Shown here one piece after another: positions 38,119 through 49,382 of a stretch of DNA of 64,000 bases; position 1 is the stretch's first letter, and each line of letters begins with the position of its first letter. Origin of the DNA: Mycobacteroides abscessus ATCC 19977 (GTDB taxonomy: Bacteria; Actinomycetota; Actinomycetes; Mycobacteriales; Mycobacteriaceae); NCBI RefSeq assembly GCF_000069185.1, contig NC_010397.1, positions 1,178,001 to 1,242,000 of the forward strand. Reading direction: 5' to 3'. The translations under genes and the position numbers were made by a program. The notes under the pieces are model-generated. The model was given only the letters and a program-made list of their open reading frames with translations. It was not told where the DNA came from and did not search any database.

Positions 38119-38613
38119 TCACTCGTGGTACGGCTCGGCGCTGACCAGCGTCACCTGCACCTCGGTGCCGTTGGGCACCGTGTAGCTGCGGGTCTCGCCG
38201 ACCTTGGCGTCGATCAGGGCACCACCGAGCGGTGAGCTGGGGGAGTACACCTCGAGCTTGCCGTCCTTGACGCCCTCCTGACGGGTGGCGATGAGGAAGG
38301 TCTCGGTGTCGCCCTTGTCGCCGTCGTAGTAGACCTTGACGACGGAACCGGGCAGCGCGACGCCGGACTGGGTGGGCGCCTCGCCCACCTTGGCGTTGTT
38401 GAGCAGTTCCTGCAGCTGACGGATGCGCGCCTCCTGCTGGCCCTGCTCCTCGCGGGCGGCGTGATAGCCGCCGTTCTCGCGCAGGTCTCCCTCTTCGCGG
38501 CGCTCGTTGATCTCGGCGGCGATGACGGGGCGGTTGGCGATCAGTTGGTCGAGTTCCGCCTTGAGCCGATCATGTGATTCCTGGGTCAGCCAGGTCACCT
38601 GGGTGTCGGTCAT
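38119..38613 (-). CDS. greA: Transcription elongation factor GreA
   Basis: 164-aa GreA (Rv1080c-like), which enters the RNA polymerase secondary channel and stimulates cleavage of backtracked RNA. N-terminal coiled coil ([38 protein letters not shown], carrying the acidic tip) and C-terminal FKBP-like domain ([34 protein letters not shown]). ATG 38613; a frame to 38661 is unsupported. It is preceded by a 265-nt leader with alternative hairpins. Confidence 0.95.
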   Translation of the reverse strand: MTDTQVTWLTQESHDRLKAELDQLIANRPVIAAEINERREEGDLRENGGYHAAREEQGQQEARIRQLQELLNNAKVGEAPTQSGVALPGSVVKVYYDGDKGDTETFLIATRQEGVKDGKLEVYSPSSPLGGALIDAKVGETRSYTVPNGTEVQVTLVSAEPYHE

Positions 38614-38684
38614 GGTGCAGGTACTCCTTGTCTCAGGCCAGCAACGTCCACTGGCGCTCATCTATCGGGTGCCGGGTCGGGTGC

Positions 38685-38746
38685 ATTGCTGCGGGTTTGA
38701 CTCTCCAAAATGCAGCAATACACGGTCCCAGCAGGGATCCGTGTAT
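38685..38746. promoter_or_regulatory. Two overlapping hairpins in the greA upstream region
   Basis: Hairpin A: ATACACGG-TCCC (38718-38729) with GGGA-CCGTGTAT (38734-38746), loop AGCA. Hairpin B: ATTGCTGC (38685-38692) with GCAGCAAT (38712-38719). They share bases, so only one can form. Located 72-133 nt upstream of greA; may be an operator set or a leader switch. No other feature was seen in the gene-free stretch 38614-38878. Confidence 0.45.
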
Positions 38747-38878
38747 CCGCTCAGCATACCACTGTCGCTGTGATGTTCAGCCCATTTTTGGTGGAGGTTT
38801 GCCGGATGTGAACGTTGCCGACGTGTGGTTGATGGCCCCCGGCGCGGTTCGGCGGCGCCGCCGGCGGAAAGTTTTAGG

Positions 38879-39298
38879 TCAGGACGCCACCAGATAGGAC
38901 GGAATGGCCAGGCTGCATCCGTAGACGTCTCCGGTCACCGGGGGCCGTGTTGTCTTCACCAGGGCTGTGACCGGCACGGATCGTTCGGCCGACGGTGGCA
39001 CCAGCACCTCGCGCCGTCCCGTCTCGCTGCCGTCGATGGAGCGTGCCCGCAGGATGCAGACCGCAGGTTTGGATGGGTCCTTCCGTTCCACCGAGGCGGT
39101 GACGGAGACCGTCGAGGAGTCCACGAGTTTGTAGGCGGAAAGTTCGCCCTTCACGTCGCCAGGGCCCAAACGGTTATATCCGATCGCGGCGATTGCGACC
39201 CCGGCCACGATCACCAATGCGGTCAGTGCGATGGCGATCCAGCGTCCGCGGCCGGGCGTCGCGGGCTTGGTGCCGTATCGGTCCTCTGGTCGCTGCAC
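38879..39298 (-). CDS. DUF4307 membrane protein (Rv1081c-like)
   Basis: 139 aa, GTG 39298. Short cytoplasmic N-terminus with DRYG, one membrane helix (WIAIALTALVIVAGVAIAAIGY) and an outer beta-rich domain with two Cys (VCILRARSIDGSETGR; VYGCSL), possibly a disulfide. DUF4307 family, function unknown. It is divergent from mca, as in M. tuberculosis. Confidence 0.86.
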   Translation of the reverse strand: MQRPEDRYGTKPATPGRGRWIAIALTALVIVAGVAIAAIGYNRLGPGDVKGELSAYKLVDSSTVSVTASVERKDPSKPAVCILRARSIDGSETGRREVLVPPSAERSVPVTALVKTTRPPVTGDVYGCSLAIPSYLVAS

Positions 39299-39396
39299 GG
39301 GTCAACGGTATGCCGGGTATACCCGAGATGAAACGATGGGGGAGGTGAGTCCTCTCCCGAGGGCAGTGAACGGACCAGAAAGAGGCGGGCGCACGG

Positions 39397-40266
39397 GTGA
39401 CCGGATTGCGATTGATGGCGGTGCACGCCCACCCCGATGACGAGGCCAGTAAGGGCGCCGCCACCACGGCGCGGTATGCCGCCGAGGGCAACGAGGTCAT
39501 GGTGGTGACCCTCACCGGCGGTGAACGCGGCGACATCCTGAACCCGGCCATGGACCGTCCCGAGGTGGCCGCGAACATCGGTGCCATCCGCCGCGAGGAG
39601 ATGGCCAAGGCCGCCGCCGAGCTCGGCGTGCGGCACCGCTGGCTGGGTTACGTGGATTCGGGACTGCCGCAGGGCGACCCGCTGCCCCCGTTGCCGTCGG
39701 ATTCGTTCGCCCTGGTGCCCATCGAGGAACCGATCGCCAAGCTGGTCGCGGTTGTCAGGGAGTTCCGCCCGCACGTCATGACGACCTACGACGAGAACGG
39801 CGGCTATCCGCATCCGGATCACATCCGGTGCCACGAGGTCTCGATGGCGGCCTTCGAGGCCGCGGCGGACCCGGAGCAGTTTCCCGAGGCGGGTGAGCCG
39901 TGGACGGTCAGCAAGATCTATTACAACCACGGATTCATGCGAGCGCGTATGCAGTTGCTCAATGACGAGTGCAAGAAGCACGGGTACAAGGGTCCGTTCG
40001 ACGAATGGCTTGAGCGTTGGCCGGCCGATGACGACACCTTTGATCGCCGGGTGACCACGCGGGTGCCGTGCGCAGATTTCTTCGATGCCCGCGACGCGGC
40101 GCTGCGTGCGCATGCGTCGCAAATCCCGCCCGACAGCAGCTTTTTCGCGGTCCCACGCGAGTTCGAGCGGAAATTGTGGCCCACCGAGGACTTCGAGCTG
40201 GCGAAGTCACGCGTGCCGACGAGCACGCCCGAGGATGATCTGTTCGCAGGAGTTGAAACCAAATGA
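39397..40266 (+). CDS. mca: Mycothiol S-conjugate amidase Mca
   Basis: 289-aa zinc amidase (Rv1082-like) that cleaves mycothiol conjugates in detoxification. Zinc motif HAHPDDE (His12, Asp15) near the N-terminus and [14 protein letters not shown] for the third ligand; the C-terminal KIYYNHGF and WPADDDTFD segments are typical of Mca rather than MshB. GTG 39397. ATG of the next gene overlaps its stop. It identifies a mycothiol-making actinobacterium. Confidence 0.96.
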   Translation: MTGLRLMAVHAHPDDEASKGAATTARYAAEGNEVMVVTLTGGERGDILNPAMDRPEVAANIGAIRREEMAKAAAELGVRHRWLGYVDSGLPQGDPLPPLPSDSFALVPIEEPIAKLVAVVREFRPHVMTTYDENGGYPHPDHIRCHEVSMAAFEAAADPEQFPEAGEPWTVSKIYYNHGFMRARMQLLNDECKKHGYKGPFDEWLERWPADDDTFDRRVTTRVPCADFFDARDAALRAHASQIPPDSSFFAVPREFERKLWPTEDFELAKSRVPTSTPEDDLFAGVETK

Positions 40267-40553
40267 TGTTGATGGACGCCGTGCTGGTGCTCGCCGACGA
40301 GAAGAGTCCGACCAATATCGGACCGGACTTCGGTAAGGCCGGTCCCTTCGGTTTGACGGTGGTGGTGCTGCTGATGGTGGGTACCTTCTTCCTGATCCGG
40401 TCGATGAACTCGCATCTGCGCAAGCTGCCCGAAACCTTCGATCCGGAACATCCCGAGGCCGATCAGGCCGTCGACGACGGCACGGTGGGCGCGTCCGCCG
40501 AAGAACCCGAAACATCTTCGGATTCCGCCGACCAGCGGGGCGATGACCGTTAA
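40263..40553 (+). CDS. Small single-pass membrane protein (Rv1083-like)
   Basis: 96 aa with one membrane helix ([18 protein letters not shown]), then a basic turn ([14 protein letters not shown]) and a very acidic C-terminus. No known domain. It overlaps mca by 4 nt and the next gene by 11 nt, so it is co-translated between mca and the YyaL-type gene, as in M. tuberculosis. It may tether one of these to the membrane; this is inference. Confidence 0.8.
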   Translation: MMLMDAVLVLADEKSPTNIGPDFGKAGPFGLTVVVLLMVGTFFLIRSMNSHLRKLPETFDPEHPEADQAVDDGTVGASAEEPETSSDSADQRGDDR

Positions 40554-42519
40554 CAGGCTCGGCGAGGCGACCAGCCCATACCTGCGCCAGCACGTCGACA
40601 ACCCGGTGCACTGGCAGCAGTGGACCCCGGAAGCGTTGGCCGAAGCGCAGTCTCGCGATGTGCCCATCCTGTTGTCGATCGGGTATGCGGCCTGCCATTG
40701 GTGTCATGTGATGGCTCACGAGTCCTTCGAGGACGACGAGGTCGCCGCCGTCATGAACGCCGGTTTCGTCAACATCAAGGTCGACCGGGAAGAGCGTCCG
40801 GACCTGGATGCCGTGTACATGAACGCCACCGTCGCGATGAACGGCCAGGGCGGATGGCCCATGACGTGCTTCCTCACCCCGGACGGGCGGCCCTTTTATA
40901 CGGGCACCTACTACCCCAAACAGGGCTTTCTGCAGCTACTTTCCGCGGTGCGGGAGGCCTGGGAGCGGCGCCGCGATGAGGTGGAAGAGGCGGCGTCGAG
41001 TATCACCGGACAGCTGCAAGCGATGTCGGGCCGGCTGCCCGCGGGACCGGGCGTGGACATCGCACTGTGCGATACCGCGATTGCCGCGATCCTCCCGGCC
41101 GAGGACGTGCGTTTCGGGGGTTTCGGTGGGGCGCCCAAGTTTCCGCCGTCGGCTCTGCTGGAGGCGCTGTTGCGGGGGTACGAGCGCACCGGGGATGCCC
41201 CCGTGCTTGCCGTGGTGGCCCGCACCGCCGCGGCGATGGCGCGCGGTGGCATCTATGACCAGTTGGCCGGAGGTTTCGCGCGATACAGCGTGGATGCGGC
41301 CTGGGTGGTGCCGCACTTCGAGAAGATGCTCTACGACAATGCGCTGTTGCTGCGTTTCTACGGGCATCTGGCACGCCGGACCGGAGACGCGCTGGCGCGG
41401 CGAATTGCTTCGGAAACGGCCGATTTCTTGCTGAATGAGCTACGGGTGGGAGAGCTGTTCGTCTCGTCCCTGGATGCCGATGCCGACGGCTCCGAAGGCT
41501 CCACCTATGTGTGGACCCCGGAGCAGCTGGCCGAGGTTCTCGGGCCCGAGGATGGTGCCTGGGCGGCAACACTTTTCGAGGTGACGCCGACGGGAACATT
41601 CGAGCGCGGCAGCTCGGTGTTGCAGCTGTTGCGCGACCCCGAAGACGCGGCGCGGTGGCAGCGCGTCCGTCAGGCGCTGCTGGCCGCTCGCCTGGTGCGC
41701 GTGCAGCCCGGCCGCGACGACAAGGCCGTGACCGCCTGGAACGGGCTGGCGATCACCGCGCTCGTCGAAGCCTCGGTCGCTCTGGACCGCGATGACCTGC
41801 TGGAGGCGGCGGGCGGGTGTGCCGCCGCGCTGCTGGAGCTGCACCTGCGCGACGGCCGGTTGCGGCGCGCGAGCCTGGGCGGTCAGGTATCCGAAGGCGA
41901 CGGCGTGCTGGAGGACTACGGCACCCTCGCGACGGGCCTGCTCTCGCTGTATCAAGTGACGGGCCAATGGCGTTGGCGTGAGGCCGCCGCGCAGCTGCTG
42001 GACGCCGCGCTGGATCATTTCGCCGACCCCGAATCGCCCGGCGCCTGGTTCGACGTCGCCGACGATGCCGAACAACTGGTACTGCGGCCCAGTGATCCGC
42101 TGGACGGCGCGACCCCATCCGGGGCATCGTCGGTGACCGAAGCCCTACTGACCGCCGGGTACCTGCTGGAGGACCCTCGCTACCGCGAAGCCGCGTATGC
42201 CTCGCTGGCAGCGGCCTCCATGGCGCTGGCACGCGCACCGCGATCGGCCGGGCACTGGCTGGCGGTGGCCGAGGCCGCCGTCCGTGGCCCGATCCAGGTG
42301 GCGGTGGCCTGTGACGCCGAGACCTCTGCACTGTTGAGGAGTGCCCGGCTGTTGGCCCCCGGTGGCGCGATTGTGGTTGGCGGGGTGAAGGATTCGAGCG
42401 AGTTGCTCCGCGACAGGGGACAGATCGGCGACGCCGATGCCGCCTATGTGTGCCGAGGTACCGTCTGCGATCTCCCGGTCACCGGGACCCAACAATTAGA
42501 CGCCGCGTTGGGTAGGTAG
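40543..42519 (+). CDS. Thioredoxin-domain protein, YyaL/SSP411 family
   Basis: 658-aa protein (Rv1084-like). Residues 1-170 form a thioredoxin fold with Cys51-His-Trp-Cys54 (AACHWCHVMAHESFED), then GQGGWPMTCFLTPDGRPF. The rest is an alpha/alpha-toroid resembling sugar epimerases (GGIYDQLAGGFARYSVD, PHFEKMLYDNALLL, DDKAVTAWNGLAI). Activity unknown; possibly a redox or sugar-modifying enzyme. ATG 40543 overlaps the previous gene by 11 nt. Confidence 0.92.
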   Translation: MTVNRLGEATSPYLRQHVDNPVHWQQWTPEALAEAQSRDVPILLSIGYAACHWCHVMAHESFEDDEVAAVMNAGFVNIKVDREERPDLDAVYMNATVAMNGQGGWPMTCFLTPDGRPFYTGTYYPKQGFLQLLSAVREAWERRRDEVEEAASSITGQLQAMSGRLPAGPGVDIALCDTAIAAILPAEDVRFGGFGGAPKFPPSALLEALLRGYERTGDAPVLAVVARTAAAMARGGIYDQLAGGFARYSVDAAWVVPHFEKMLYDNALLLRFYGHLARRTGDALARRIASETADFLLNELRVGELFVSSLDADADGSEGSTYVWTPEQLAEVLGPEDGAWAATLFEVTPTGTFERGSSVLQLLRDPEDAARWQRVRQALLAARLVRVQPGRDDKAVTAWNGLAITALVEASVALDRDDLLEAAGGCAAALLELHLRDGRLRRASLGGQVSEGDGVLEDYGTLATGLLSLYQVTGQWRWREAAAQLLDAALDHFADPESPGAWFDVADDAEQLVLRPSDPLDGATPSGASSVTEALLTAGYLLEDPRYREAAYASLAAASMALARAPRSAGHWLAVAEAAVRGPIQVAVACDAETSALLRSARLLAPGGAIVVGGVKDSSELLRDRGQIGDADAAYVCRGTVCDLPVTGTQQLDAALGR

Positions 42520-42530
42520 CGTCCGGGAGT

Positions 42531-42905
42531 ATGACCGTAACCCGCGAACACGTTCTCGCCGTCGTCCAGAGCTACTGCGACCTGCTCACCTCCGGCACCG
42601 CGGCGCAGATCGCTGACCTATATGCCGACGATGCGACCGTCGAGGACCCACTGGGCGCCGACGTGCTCAAGGGCCGCGAGGCGATCCAGGGCTTCTACGC
42701 CACCATCGAGCCGCTGGATCGTCACGGCGAGCTGAAGCTGGTGCGGGCCACCGATAACGAGGCCGCGTTCAACTTCGAGCTCACCATCAGACATGACAAC
42801 GGCGGCATGGTGATCGCGCCGATCGACGTGATGACCTTCAACGACGAGGGCAAGATCACCTCGATGCGGGCCTTCTGGACCCAGGACGACATCAAGCAGC
42901 TCTAG
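42531..42905 (+). CDS. Ketosteroid isomerase-like protein (NTF2 fold)
   Basis: 124 aa. Very similar in pattern to steroid delta-isomerases: YADDATVEDPLG carries the catalytic Asp near residue 37-39, an early Tyr (VVQSYCDLL), and VMTFNDEGKITSMRAFW with a second Asp region. It would shift the double bond of delta-5-3-ketosteroids. It follows the YyaL-type gene by 11 nt. Another NTF2-fold protein lies in the P450 locus. Confidence 0.8.
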   Translation: MTVTREHVLAVVQSYCDLLTSGTAAQIADLYADDATVEDPLGADVLKGREAIQGFYATIEPLDRHGELKLVRATDNEAAFNFELTIRHDNGGMVIAPIDVMTFNDEGKITSMRAFWTQDDIKQL

Positions 42906-42933
42906 ACCGCTTGCGGCGCTGTATGTTCGCCGC

Positions 42934-43515
42934 ATGATTGCCTCTGCACGCGACCAGCTCGAGGGGCTGGGCTTTCTGTACAGCTATCTGCAGCGAGTCT
43001 TCGTCTTCACCAGGACGATGCAGATGCTGGACCCGCAACGCCCTGTCGACGTGAACGCCGACGAGCTCAAGGCGGCCCTCGACCTCGTCGGCGATACGGT
43101 CCGGCAGTTCGATTTCGAAAGCGGGCTGAGCGTGGCGCGGCGTGCGGCGCTCGGCCCGATCATCGCGGCGGTGCGTGGCTGGATCGACGGGAACCGGCCA
43201 CAGCCGAATGACTCGCGTGCGCGGGCGATCGCGCACGCCGCGAGCGCGGCCTACTTTGACGAGCACCTGAACTCGGCTCGTATTCACCTTGGGGACCACT
43301 ACGACGCCGACTACGCCGACTACTGCAGGCAGCGCGTCCTGCTGCTCCAGGCTTGGGTTCGGCAGGTGAGCTCGATCGTCGGGAAAACCGCGGACGGGGT
43401 GCCGTTAACGGGTGACGAGGAATCGGCACTCGGCCGCGTCGTCCACGCGATGGCTGCCGACGACGCCGAATCCGTTGTCCGGAACTTCGCCACGGTTCAG
43501 GCAGTGCTCGCGTGA
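42934..43515 (+). CDS. Helical protein of unknown function
   Basis: 193 aa, not recognised. Predicted almost all helical, no signal or membrane helix, several conserved-looking stretches (FLYSYLQRVFVFTRTMQMLD; AAYFDEHLNSARIHLGDHYDADYADYCRQRV). The His/Asp/Tyr-rich middle could bind a metal, but no family match comes to mind. Starts 28 nt after the isomerase-like gene; ends 7 nt before the convergent trhA. Confidence 0.65.
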   Translation: MIASARDQLEGLGFLYSYLQRVFVFTRTMQMLDPQRPVDVNADELKAALDLVGDTVRQFDFESGLSVARRAALGPIIAAVRGWIDGNRPQPNDSRARAIAHAASAAYFDEHLNSARIHLGDHYDADYADYCRQRVLLLQAWVRQVSSIVGKTADGVPLTGDEESALGRVVHAMAADDAESVVRNFATVQAVLA

Positions 43516-43522
43516 GGAGTCG

Positions 43523-44263
43523 TTACGCGAAGACGGCGAACCACACCGCGATGTAGTGGCATGTCGCCGCGATGACCGTTGCGGCATGGAAGAACTCGTG
43601 GTGCCCGAAGTGCAGTGGCCATGGGTTGGGCCACTTCGCCGCGTACAGGATCGCGCCGATGCTGTACAGGGCGCCGCCGACGATCAGCAGCACCACCGCG
43701 GCCACCCCGGCGCCGTTCAGCAGCGTGGGGAAGAAGCCGACGGCTACCCAGCCCAGCAACAGATACAGCGGCACTCCCACCCAGCGCGGAGCCGTCGGCC
43801 AGCACATCTTCAAGATCACCCCGGCCAGCGCGCCACCCCACACGATGGCCAGCACCAGATTGCCCTCCGACGGCGGCATAGCCAGCATCGCGAAGGGCGT
43901 GTAGCTGCCCGCGATGAAGACGAAGATCATCGAGTGGTCGAGCCGTTTCATCCAGGTGCGGGTGGTCGGTGATGTCCAGTTCACCCGGTGGTAGGCGGCG
44001 CTGACCCCGAACACGCCCAGCACGGTGAGGCTATAGATCGCGGTTGCCAGGCCGGCTTTCGGTGAGCGCAGCGACCACGCGACCGAGACCAGCACGATCC
44101 CGGTCACGATGGCGATCACGCAGGCATAGAAATGTATCCAGCCGCGTGCCTTGGGTTTGATGGGAAGCGTTTCGATGCCGCCCACCAGTGCGGCCATCGG
44201 GATGGAGAGTTCGGACGTCGGTGCTTCCGGTGCTTCAGGTGCAGGAGACTCATCGGTCTGCAT
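43523..44263 (-). CDS. trhA: PAQR/hemolysin III family protein TrhA
   Basis: 246-aa seven-helix membrane protein (Rv1085c-like). Family features: N-terminal [44 protein letters not shown], and [18 protein letters not shown] with the metal-binding His residues. TrhA is linked to membrane energy and lipid homeostasis. Divergent from the isoprenyl synthase gene. Start ATG 44263. Confidence 0.92.
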   Translation of the reverse strand: MQTDESPAPEAPEAPTSELSIPMAALVGGIETLPIKPKARGWIHFYACVIAIVTGIVLVSVAWSLRSPKAGLATAIYSLTVLGVFGVSAAYHRVNWTSPTTRTWMKRLDHSMIFVFIAGSYTPFAMLAMPPSEGNLVLAIVWGGALAGVILKMCWPTAPRWVGVPLYLLLGWVAVGFFPTLLNGAGVAAVVLLIVGGALYSIGAILYAAKWPNPWPLHFGHHEFFHAATVIAATCHYIAVWFAVFA

Positions 44264-44361
44264 GCGTCACAGTATCGCGTTCCCAAAGTCAGGTTTGTGA
44301 AGGTTGTGTGCAGATCCATATCCGCTGCTCCGGCCCGCGTGCGGCTCGCTAGGCTGGATCC

Positions 44362-45144
44362 GTGGAGATCATCCCGCCGAGACTGAAGGAACCGCTGTAC
44401 AAGCTCTACGAAATGCGGCTCCGCCAGGAGTTGGTCAAGGCGTCGAAACCGCGGCATATCGCCGTTCTGTGCGACGGAAACCGGCGTTGGGCGCGGTCCG
44501 CGGGCTATACCGACGTCAGTCACGGGTACCGGATGGGGGCCCGCAAGATCAGCGAGATGCTCGGCTGGTGCCAGGATGCCGGTGTCGAGATGGCGACCGT
44601 GTATCTGTTATCGGCCGAGAATCTGACACGCGACCCCGACCAGCTCACCGAGTTGCTGGAAATCATCACCGATGTCGTCGAGGAGCTGTGCGCCCCGCAG
44701 AACAAATGGAGTGTGCGCAGTGTCGGTGATCTGGATCTGCTGCCCGATGAGGTGGCGGAGCGCATGCGGCAGGCCGTCAAGTCCGCACCTTCGGATGCCG
44801 GTTTCCATGTCAACGTGGCGGTCGGTTACGGGGGGCGGCAGGAGATCACCGATGCGGTGCGCACCCTGCTGAACAAAGAGCTGGCCAACGGCGCCTCCGC
44901 CGAGCAGCTGGTGCAGGCGGTGACCGTCGACGCCATCTCCGAGAACCTCTACACCTCGGGGCAGCCCGACCCCGACCTGGTGATCCGGACCTCGGGGGAG
45001 CAGCGGTTGTCAGGGTTCCTGCTCTGGCAGAGCGCCTATTCGGAGATGTGGTTCACCGACGCCTATTGGCCCGAGTTCCGGCGGGTGGACTTCCTGCGCG
45101 CGCTGCGCGATTACGCCGCGCGAAACCGGCGGTTTGGGCAGTAG
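44362..45144 (+). CDS. Short-chain Z-isoprenyl diphosphate synthase (Rv1086-like)
   Basis: 260-aa cis-prenyltransferase; the M. tuberculosis homologue makes Z,E-farnesyl diphosphate for decaprenyl phosphate. Catalytic Asp38 in VLCDGNRRWAR, TVYLLSAENLTR, NVAVGYGGRQEI, and RTSGEQRLSGFLLWQSAYSEMWF are visible. GTG 44362. Its stop directly abuts that of the convergent SDR gene. Confidence 0.95.
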   Translation: MEIIPPRLKEPLYKLYEMRLRQELVKASKPRHIAVLCDGNRRWARSAGYTDVSHGYRMGARKISEMLGWCQDAGVEMATVYLLSAENLTRDPDQLTELLEIITDVVEELCAPQNKWSVRSVGDLDLLPDEVAERMRQAVKSAPSDAGFHVNVAVGYGGRQEITDAVRTLLNKELANGASAEQLVQAVTVDAISENLYTSGQPDPDLVIRTSGEQRLSGFLLWQSAYSEMWFTDAYWPEFRRVDFLRALRDYAARNRRFGQ

Positions 45145-45999
45145 TCAGCGTCTGCCCATCAGGTCGTCGATCTCCTCCATCGACCACGGTGCGTCCAGCG
45201 CGTGATCGCGGTATCCCAGCGGTACCGGCGTCTGGCGCTTGAAACGTCCGATGAAACCGCCCGCGGCAAGAAAGATCTGTCCGGTGACGCGGGCAGACAG
45301 ATCGCCTGCCAGGTAGGCGTACAGCGGTGCCACGCACGCTGGCGGTGCCGGCACCAACGACGCCTGCAGGGTCATGTCGTCGAGCAATCCCCGGGTGTGC
45401 AGATCGTGCAGGTGCGCGGTGTACTCCGGTCCCTCGGACAACCGGGTGCGGGCACCCGGGCAGATCACGTTGGCGCGCACGCCGCTGCGTTTCAGCTCGG
45501 CGGCGATCGCCAGCGTGAGTCCGTTGACGGCCGCCTTGCCCGCGGGATATCCCGTGCCGCCGTAGATCCCTAGGGAAGCAGTCGATCCGGTGTTGATGAT
45601 GGCCCCGTGTCGCTGCTGAACCATGAGCGGCGCGACCACACGGCAGGTGTGGAACACGGTGCCCAGATGTGCGTCGATGAGCCGGTGGAAGTCGCCGGAG
45701 GTGATGGTGAGGATGGACGAGCCGGTGGGTTCGGGTATGCCCGCGCAGTTGATCAACGCATCGATGCCACCGTACTGGGTGCGGCAGGTGTCGATCAGAT
45801 CCGTGGCCGTCCGCTCGTTATCCGGCGCGCCGACAAAGCCGACCGCCGTGCCACCGCTCGACGTGATCGCACCGACGGTGTCGTCGACCACGTCGGCATG
45901 ACGGCCGTTCACCACCACATTGGTGCCCAGCTCGCCGAGTAGCAGCGCCACCGCACGGCCGATGCCCCGGCTACCCCCAACGACAACACAATTGGGCAT
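45145..45999 (-). CDS. Short-chain dehydrogenase/reductase
   Basis: 284-aa SDR, NAD(P)-dependent. Nucleotide motif VVGGSRGIGRAVAL, NCAGIPEPTG, and the catalytic YPAGKAAV (Tyr-x-x-x-Lys). ATG 45999 overlaps the P450 stop by 1 nt (TGATG); a frame to 46164 lies inside the P450 gene. Last gene of the TetR-CYP123-CYP51 operon, so it probably oxidises a hydroxylated product. Confidence 0.9.
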   Translation of the reverse strand: MPNCVVVGGSRGIGRAVALLLGELGTNVVVNGRHADVVDDTVGAITSSGGTAVGFVGAPDNERTATDLIDTCRTQYGGIDALINCAGIPEPTGSSILTITSGDFHRLIDAHLGTVFHTCRVVAPLMVQQRHGAIINTGSTASLGIYGGTGYPAGKAAVNGLTLAIAAELKRSGVRANVICPGARTRLSEGPEYTAHLHDLHTRGLLDDMTLQASLVPAPPACVAPLYAYLAGDLSARVTGQIFLAAGGFIGRFKRQTPVPLGYRDHALDAPWSMEEIDDLMGRR

Positions 46000-47255
46000 C
46001 AGTGCGTGACGGGGCAGTACGCCGTGTCGAACTTCTTGATCCCGTTGATCCAGCCGGAATGGAACCGGGGCGCATCCCCGATCCGCGAGATGTCCGGCAT
46101 GCGGTCGGCGATCTTGTTGAAGATGATCTCCAGTTCCGCCTTCGCGAGGTTGGCCCCCAGGCAATAGTGGGCGCCGGTTCCGCCGAAGCCGAGATGCGGA
46201 TTGGGATCGCGGGTGATGTCGAAGGTATGCGGGTTCTCGAACACCTCTTCATCGAAGTTGGCCGACGGATAGAGCATGACGACGCGTTCGCCCGCCCTGA
46301 TGCGTACATCGCTGATCACGGTGTCCTGCAGTGCTGTTCGCTGTTGCGATATCAATGGCGAGGTGTACCGGACAATCTCGTCAACCGTAGTACTCGGGCG
46401 GGCGGACTTGAACAATTCCCATTGGCCGGGGTGTTCCAGGAAGGCCATCATGCCCATGGTGGTTGCGTTGCGGGTGGTTTCGTTGCCGGCAACCGACAGC
46501 ATCACGACAAAGAACCCGAACTGTTCCGGGGTGAGTTGCTCACCGTCCACGGTCCCGGTGAGCAGCCGGGATACCACGTCATTGCCCGGACAATCGCGGC
46601 GCTGCTCGGCGAGCTGATACGAATATCCGAGTATCTGGGCGGCGCCGACGCGCGGGTCGATCTCCACATCCGCCTCGTCGTACCCGGTCATCTGGTTGCT
46701 CCACTCGAAGAGCTTGACACGGTCTTCTTCGGGGACACCGATCAATTCGGCGATGGCCTGCATGGGTAGCTCACTGGCGACCTCGCGCACGAACTCGCCG
46801 TGCCCGCCTTCCAGGGCTGCCCGCACGATACGTTCGGCACGTTCCTCCAATGTGATACGCAGCGCGGCGATGGAACGAGGGGTGAACATGCGTGACACCA
46901 AACCGCGCAGCTGAGTGTGCTCGGGAGCGTCCTTGTTGATGAGGACCGAGAGCGTGGCCTGGAACTCCTCTGGGCTGATGTGATCCTCTAGACGGGGGAT
47001 GGCGCCCTTGCGGCCCGACGAGAAGGTATCGGTGTGCAGCGAAACCTCCCGTACATCACGGTGTTTGGAAATCACCCAGTATCCCTCGTCGGCGAATCCG
47101 CCGACCGTGCGCGGCTGCGGGTTCCACCAGACGGGCGCCTCGCGGCGTAGCGTGGCGAACTCCTCATGCGGCATCCGGTTCCCGTACAACTCGGGATCGG
47201 TGAAGTCAAAGCCCTCCGGCAGGCCCAGCTCCGCAGCGGTCTTCATGGCGGTCAC
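45999..47255 (-). CDS. CYP125-like cytochrome P450
   Basis: 418-aa P450. Haem loop GFGGTGAHYCLGANLAKAE has the spaced FGGTGAHYC form of CYP125, and the C-terminus (SGWINGIKKF, ending CPVTH) also matches CYP125. I-helix AGNETTRNA, ExxR in VDEIVRYTSP. CYP125 hydroxylates cholesterol at C26; the substrate here may be a sterol or branched lipid. GTG 47255 overlaps the NTF2-like stop. It replaces adhB found here in M. tuberculosis. Confidence 0.87.
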   Translation of the reverse strand: MTAMKTAAELGLPEGFDFTDPELYGNRMPHEEFATLRREAPVWWNPQPRTVGGFADEGYWVISKHRDVREVSLHTDTFSSGRKGAIPRLEDHISPEEFQATLSVLINKDAPEHTQLRGLVSRMFTPRSIAALRITLEERAERIVRAALEGGHGEFVREVASELPMQAIAELIGVPEEDRVKLFEWSNQMTGYDEADVEIDPRVGAAQILGYSYQLAEQRRDCPGNDVVSRLLTGTVDGEQLTPEQFGFFVVMLSVAGNETTRNATTMGMMAFLEHPGQWELFKSARPSTTVDEIVRYTSPLISQQRTALQDTVISDVRIRAGERVVMLYPSANFDEEVFENPHTFDITRDPNPHLGFGGTGAHYCLGANLAKAELEIIFNKIADRMPDISRIGDAPRFHSGWINGIKKFDTAYCPVTH

Positions 47256-47809
47256 CAGAGGGGTACCGGGGTCTTGCCCAGGGGGTAATAACCGGGCACC
47301 TTCTCGCCCGACAGGCCGCGCTGGATGCGCTTCTGCATGCCCTCGCTGAGCTTGCCGGCCTTGATGAGGTCCATGTACAGGGCTGAGACATGGCCGAAGT
47401 CGAAGAAGTCGCGTTGCCAATTCCATTGGCCGTTACCGGCATACCGGAACCAGCTGCCGCCGATGCCGTAGACGCTCAGATCGTCACCGCCGGCTTCATC
47501 ATTTCCACCGGTGACCACTTGTTTCCAGAACCCGATCACCTCGCCCTGCTTATCGTCGACGATCACCTTCTGATACGGGTATGTCCAGCCCTCCAGGCCC
47601 TCCATCTCCTGGCCGAGTGCGATATCGCGGATCTCGTCGATGCCGACGCACATCACGTCTTCCTTGGGGCCGATGTTCCAGCCGTAGGTGGCATCATCGG
47701 TGTAGAAGCGTGCCAACGGTTTCCAGTCGCCTGCTTTCTCGGCGTCCAGGTTGGCCTGCAGCCAGTCCGCGACGACATCGTCGAGTTCCTGGCGGGGGAA
47801 TTGCGGCAT
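47252..47809 (-). CDS. NTF2/SnoaL-like protein (Rv0762c-like)
   Basis: 185-aa NTF2-fold protein, ATG 47809. Seen: DWKPLARFYTDDATYGWNIGPKEDV, EGWTYPYQKVIVDDKQGEVIGFWKQV, and QWNWQRDFFDFGHV. It has the aromatic cone typical of small-molecule binding or isomerase proteins, and a helical C-terminal extension. Same place relative to ferredoxin and CYP51 as in M. tuberculosis. Possible steroid or lipid binding; activity unknown. Confidence 0.8.
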   Translation of the reverse strand: MPQFPRQELDDVVADWLQANLDAEKAGDWKPLARFYTDDATYGWNIGPKEDVMCVGIDEIRDIALGQEMEGLEGWTYPYQKVIVDDKQGEVIGFWKQVVTGGNDEAGGDDLSVYGIGGSWFRYAGNGQWNWQRDFFDFGHVSALYMDLIKAGKLSEGMQKRIQRGLSGEKVPGYYPLGKTPVPLW

Positions 47810-47820
47810 CGTTGACGCTC

Positions 47821-49378
<1,558 letters not shown>

Positions 49379-49382
<4 letters not shown>

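Noticed and set aside
46000..46164. Upstream extension of the SDR frame
   Set aside because: It overlaps the CYP125-like gene and would place the Rossmann motif far from the N-terminus.
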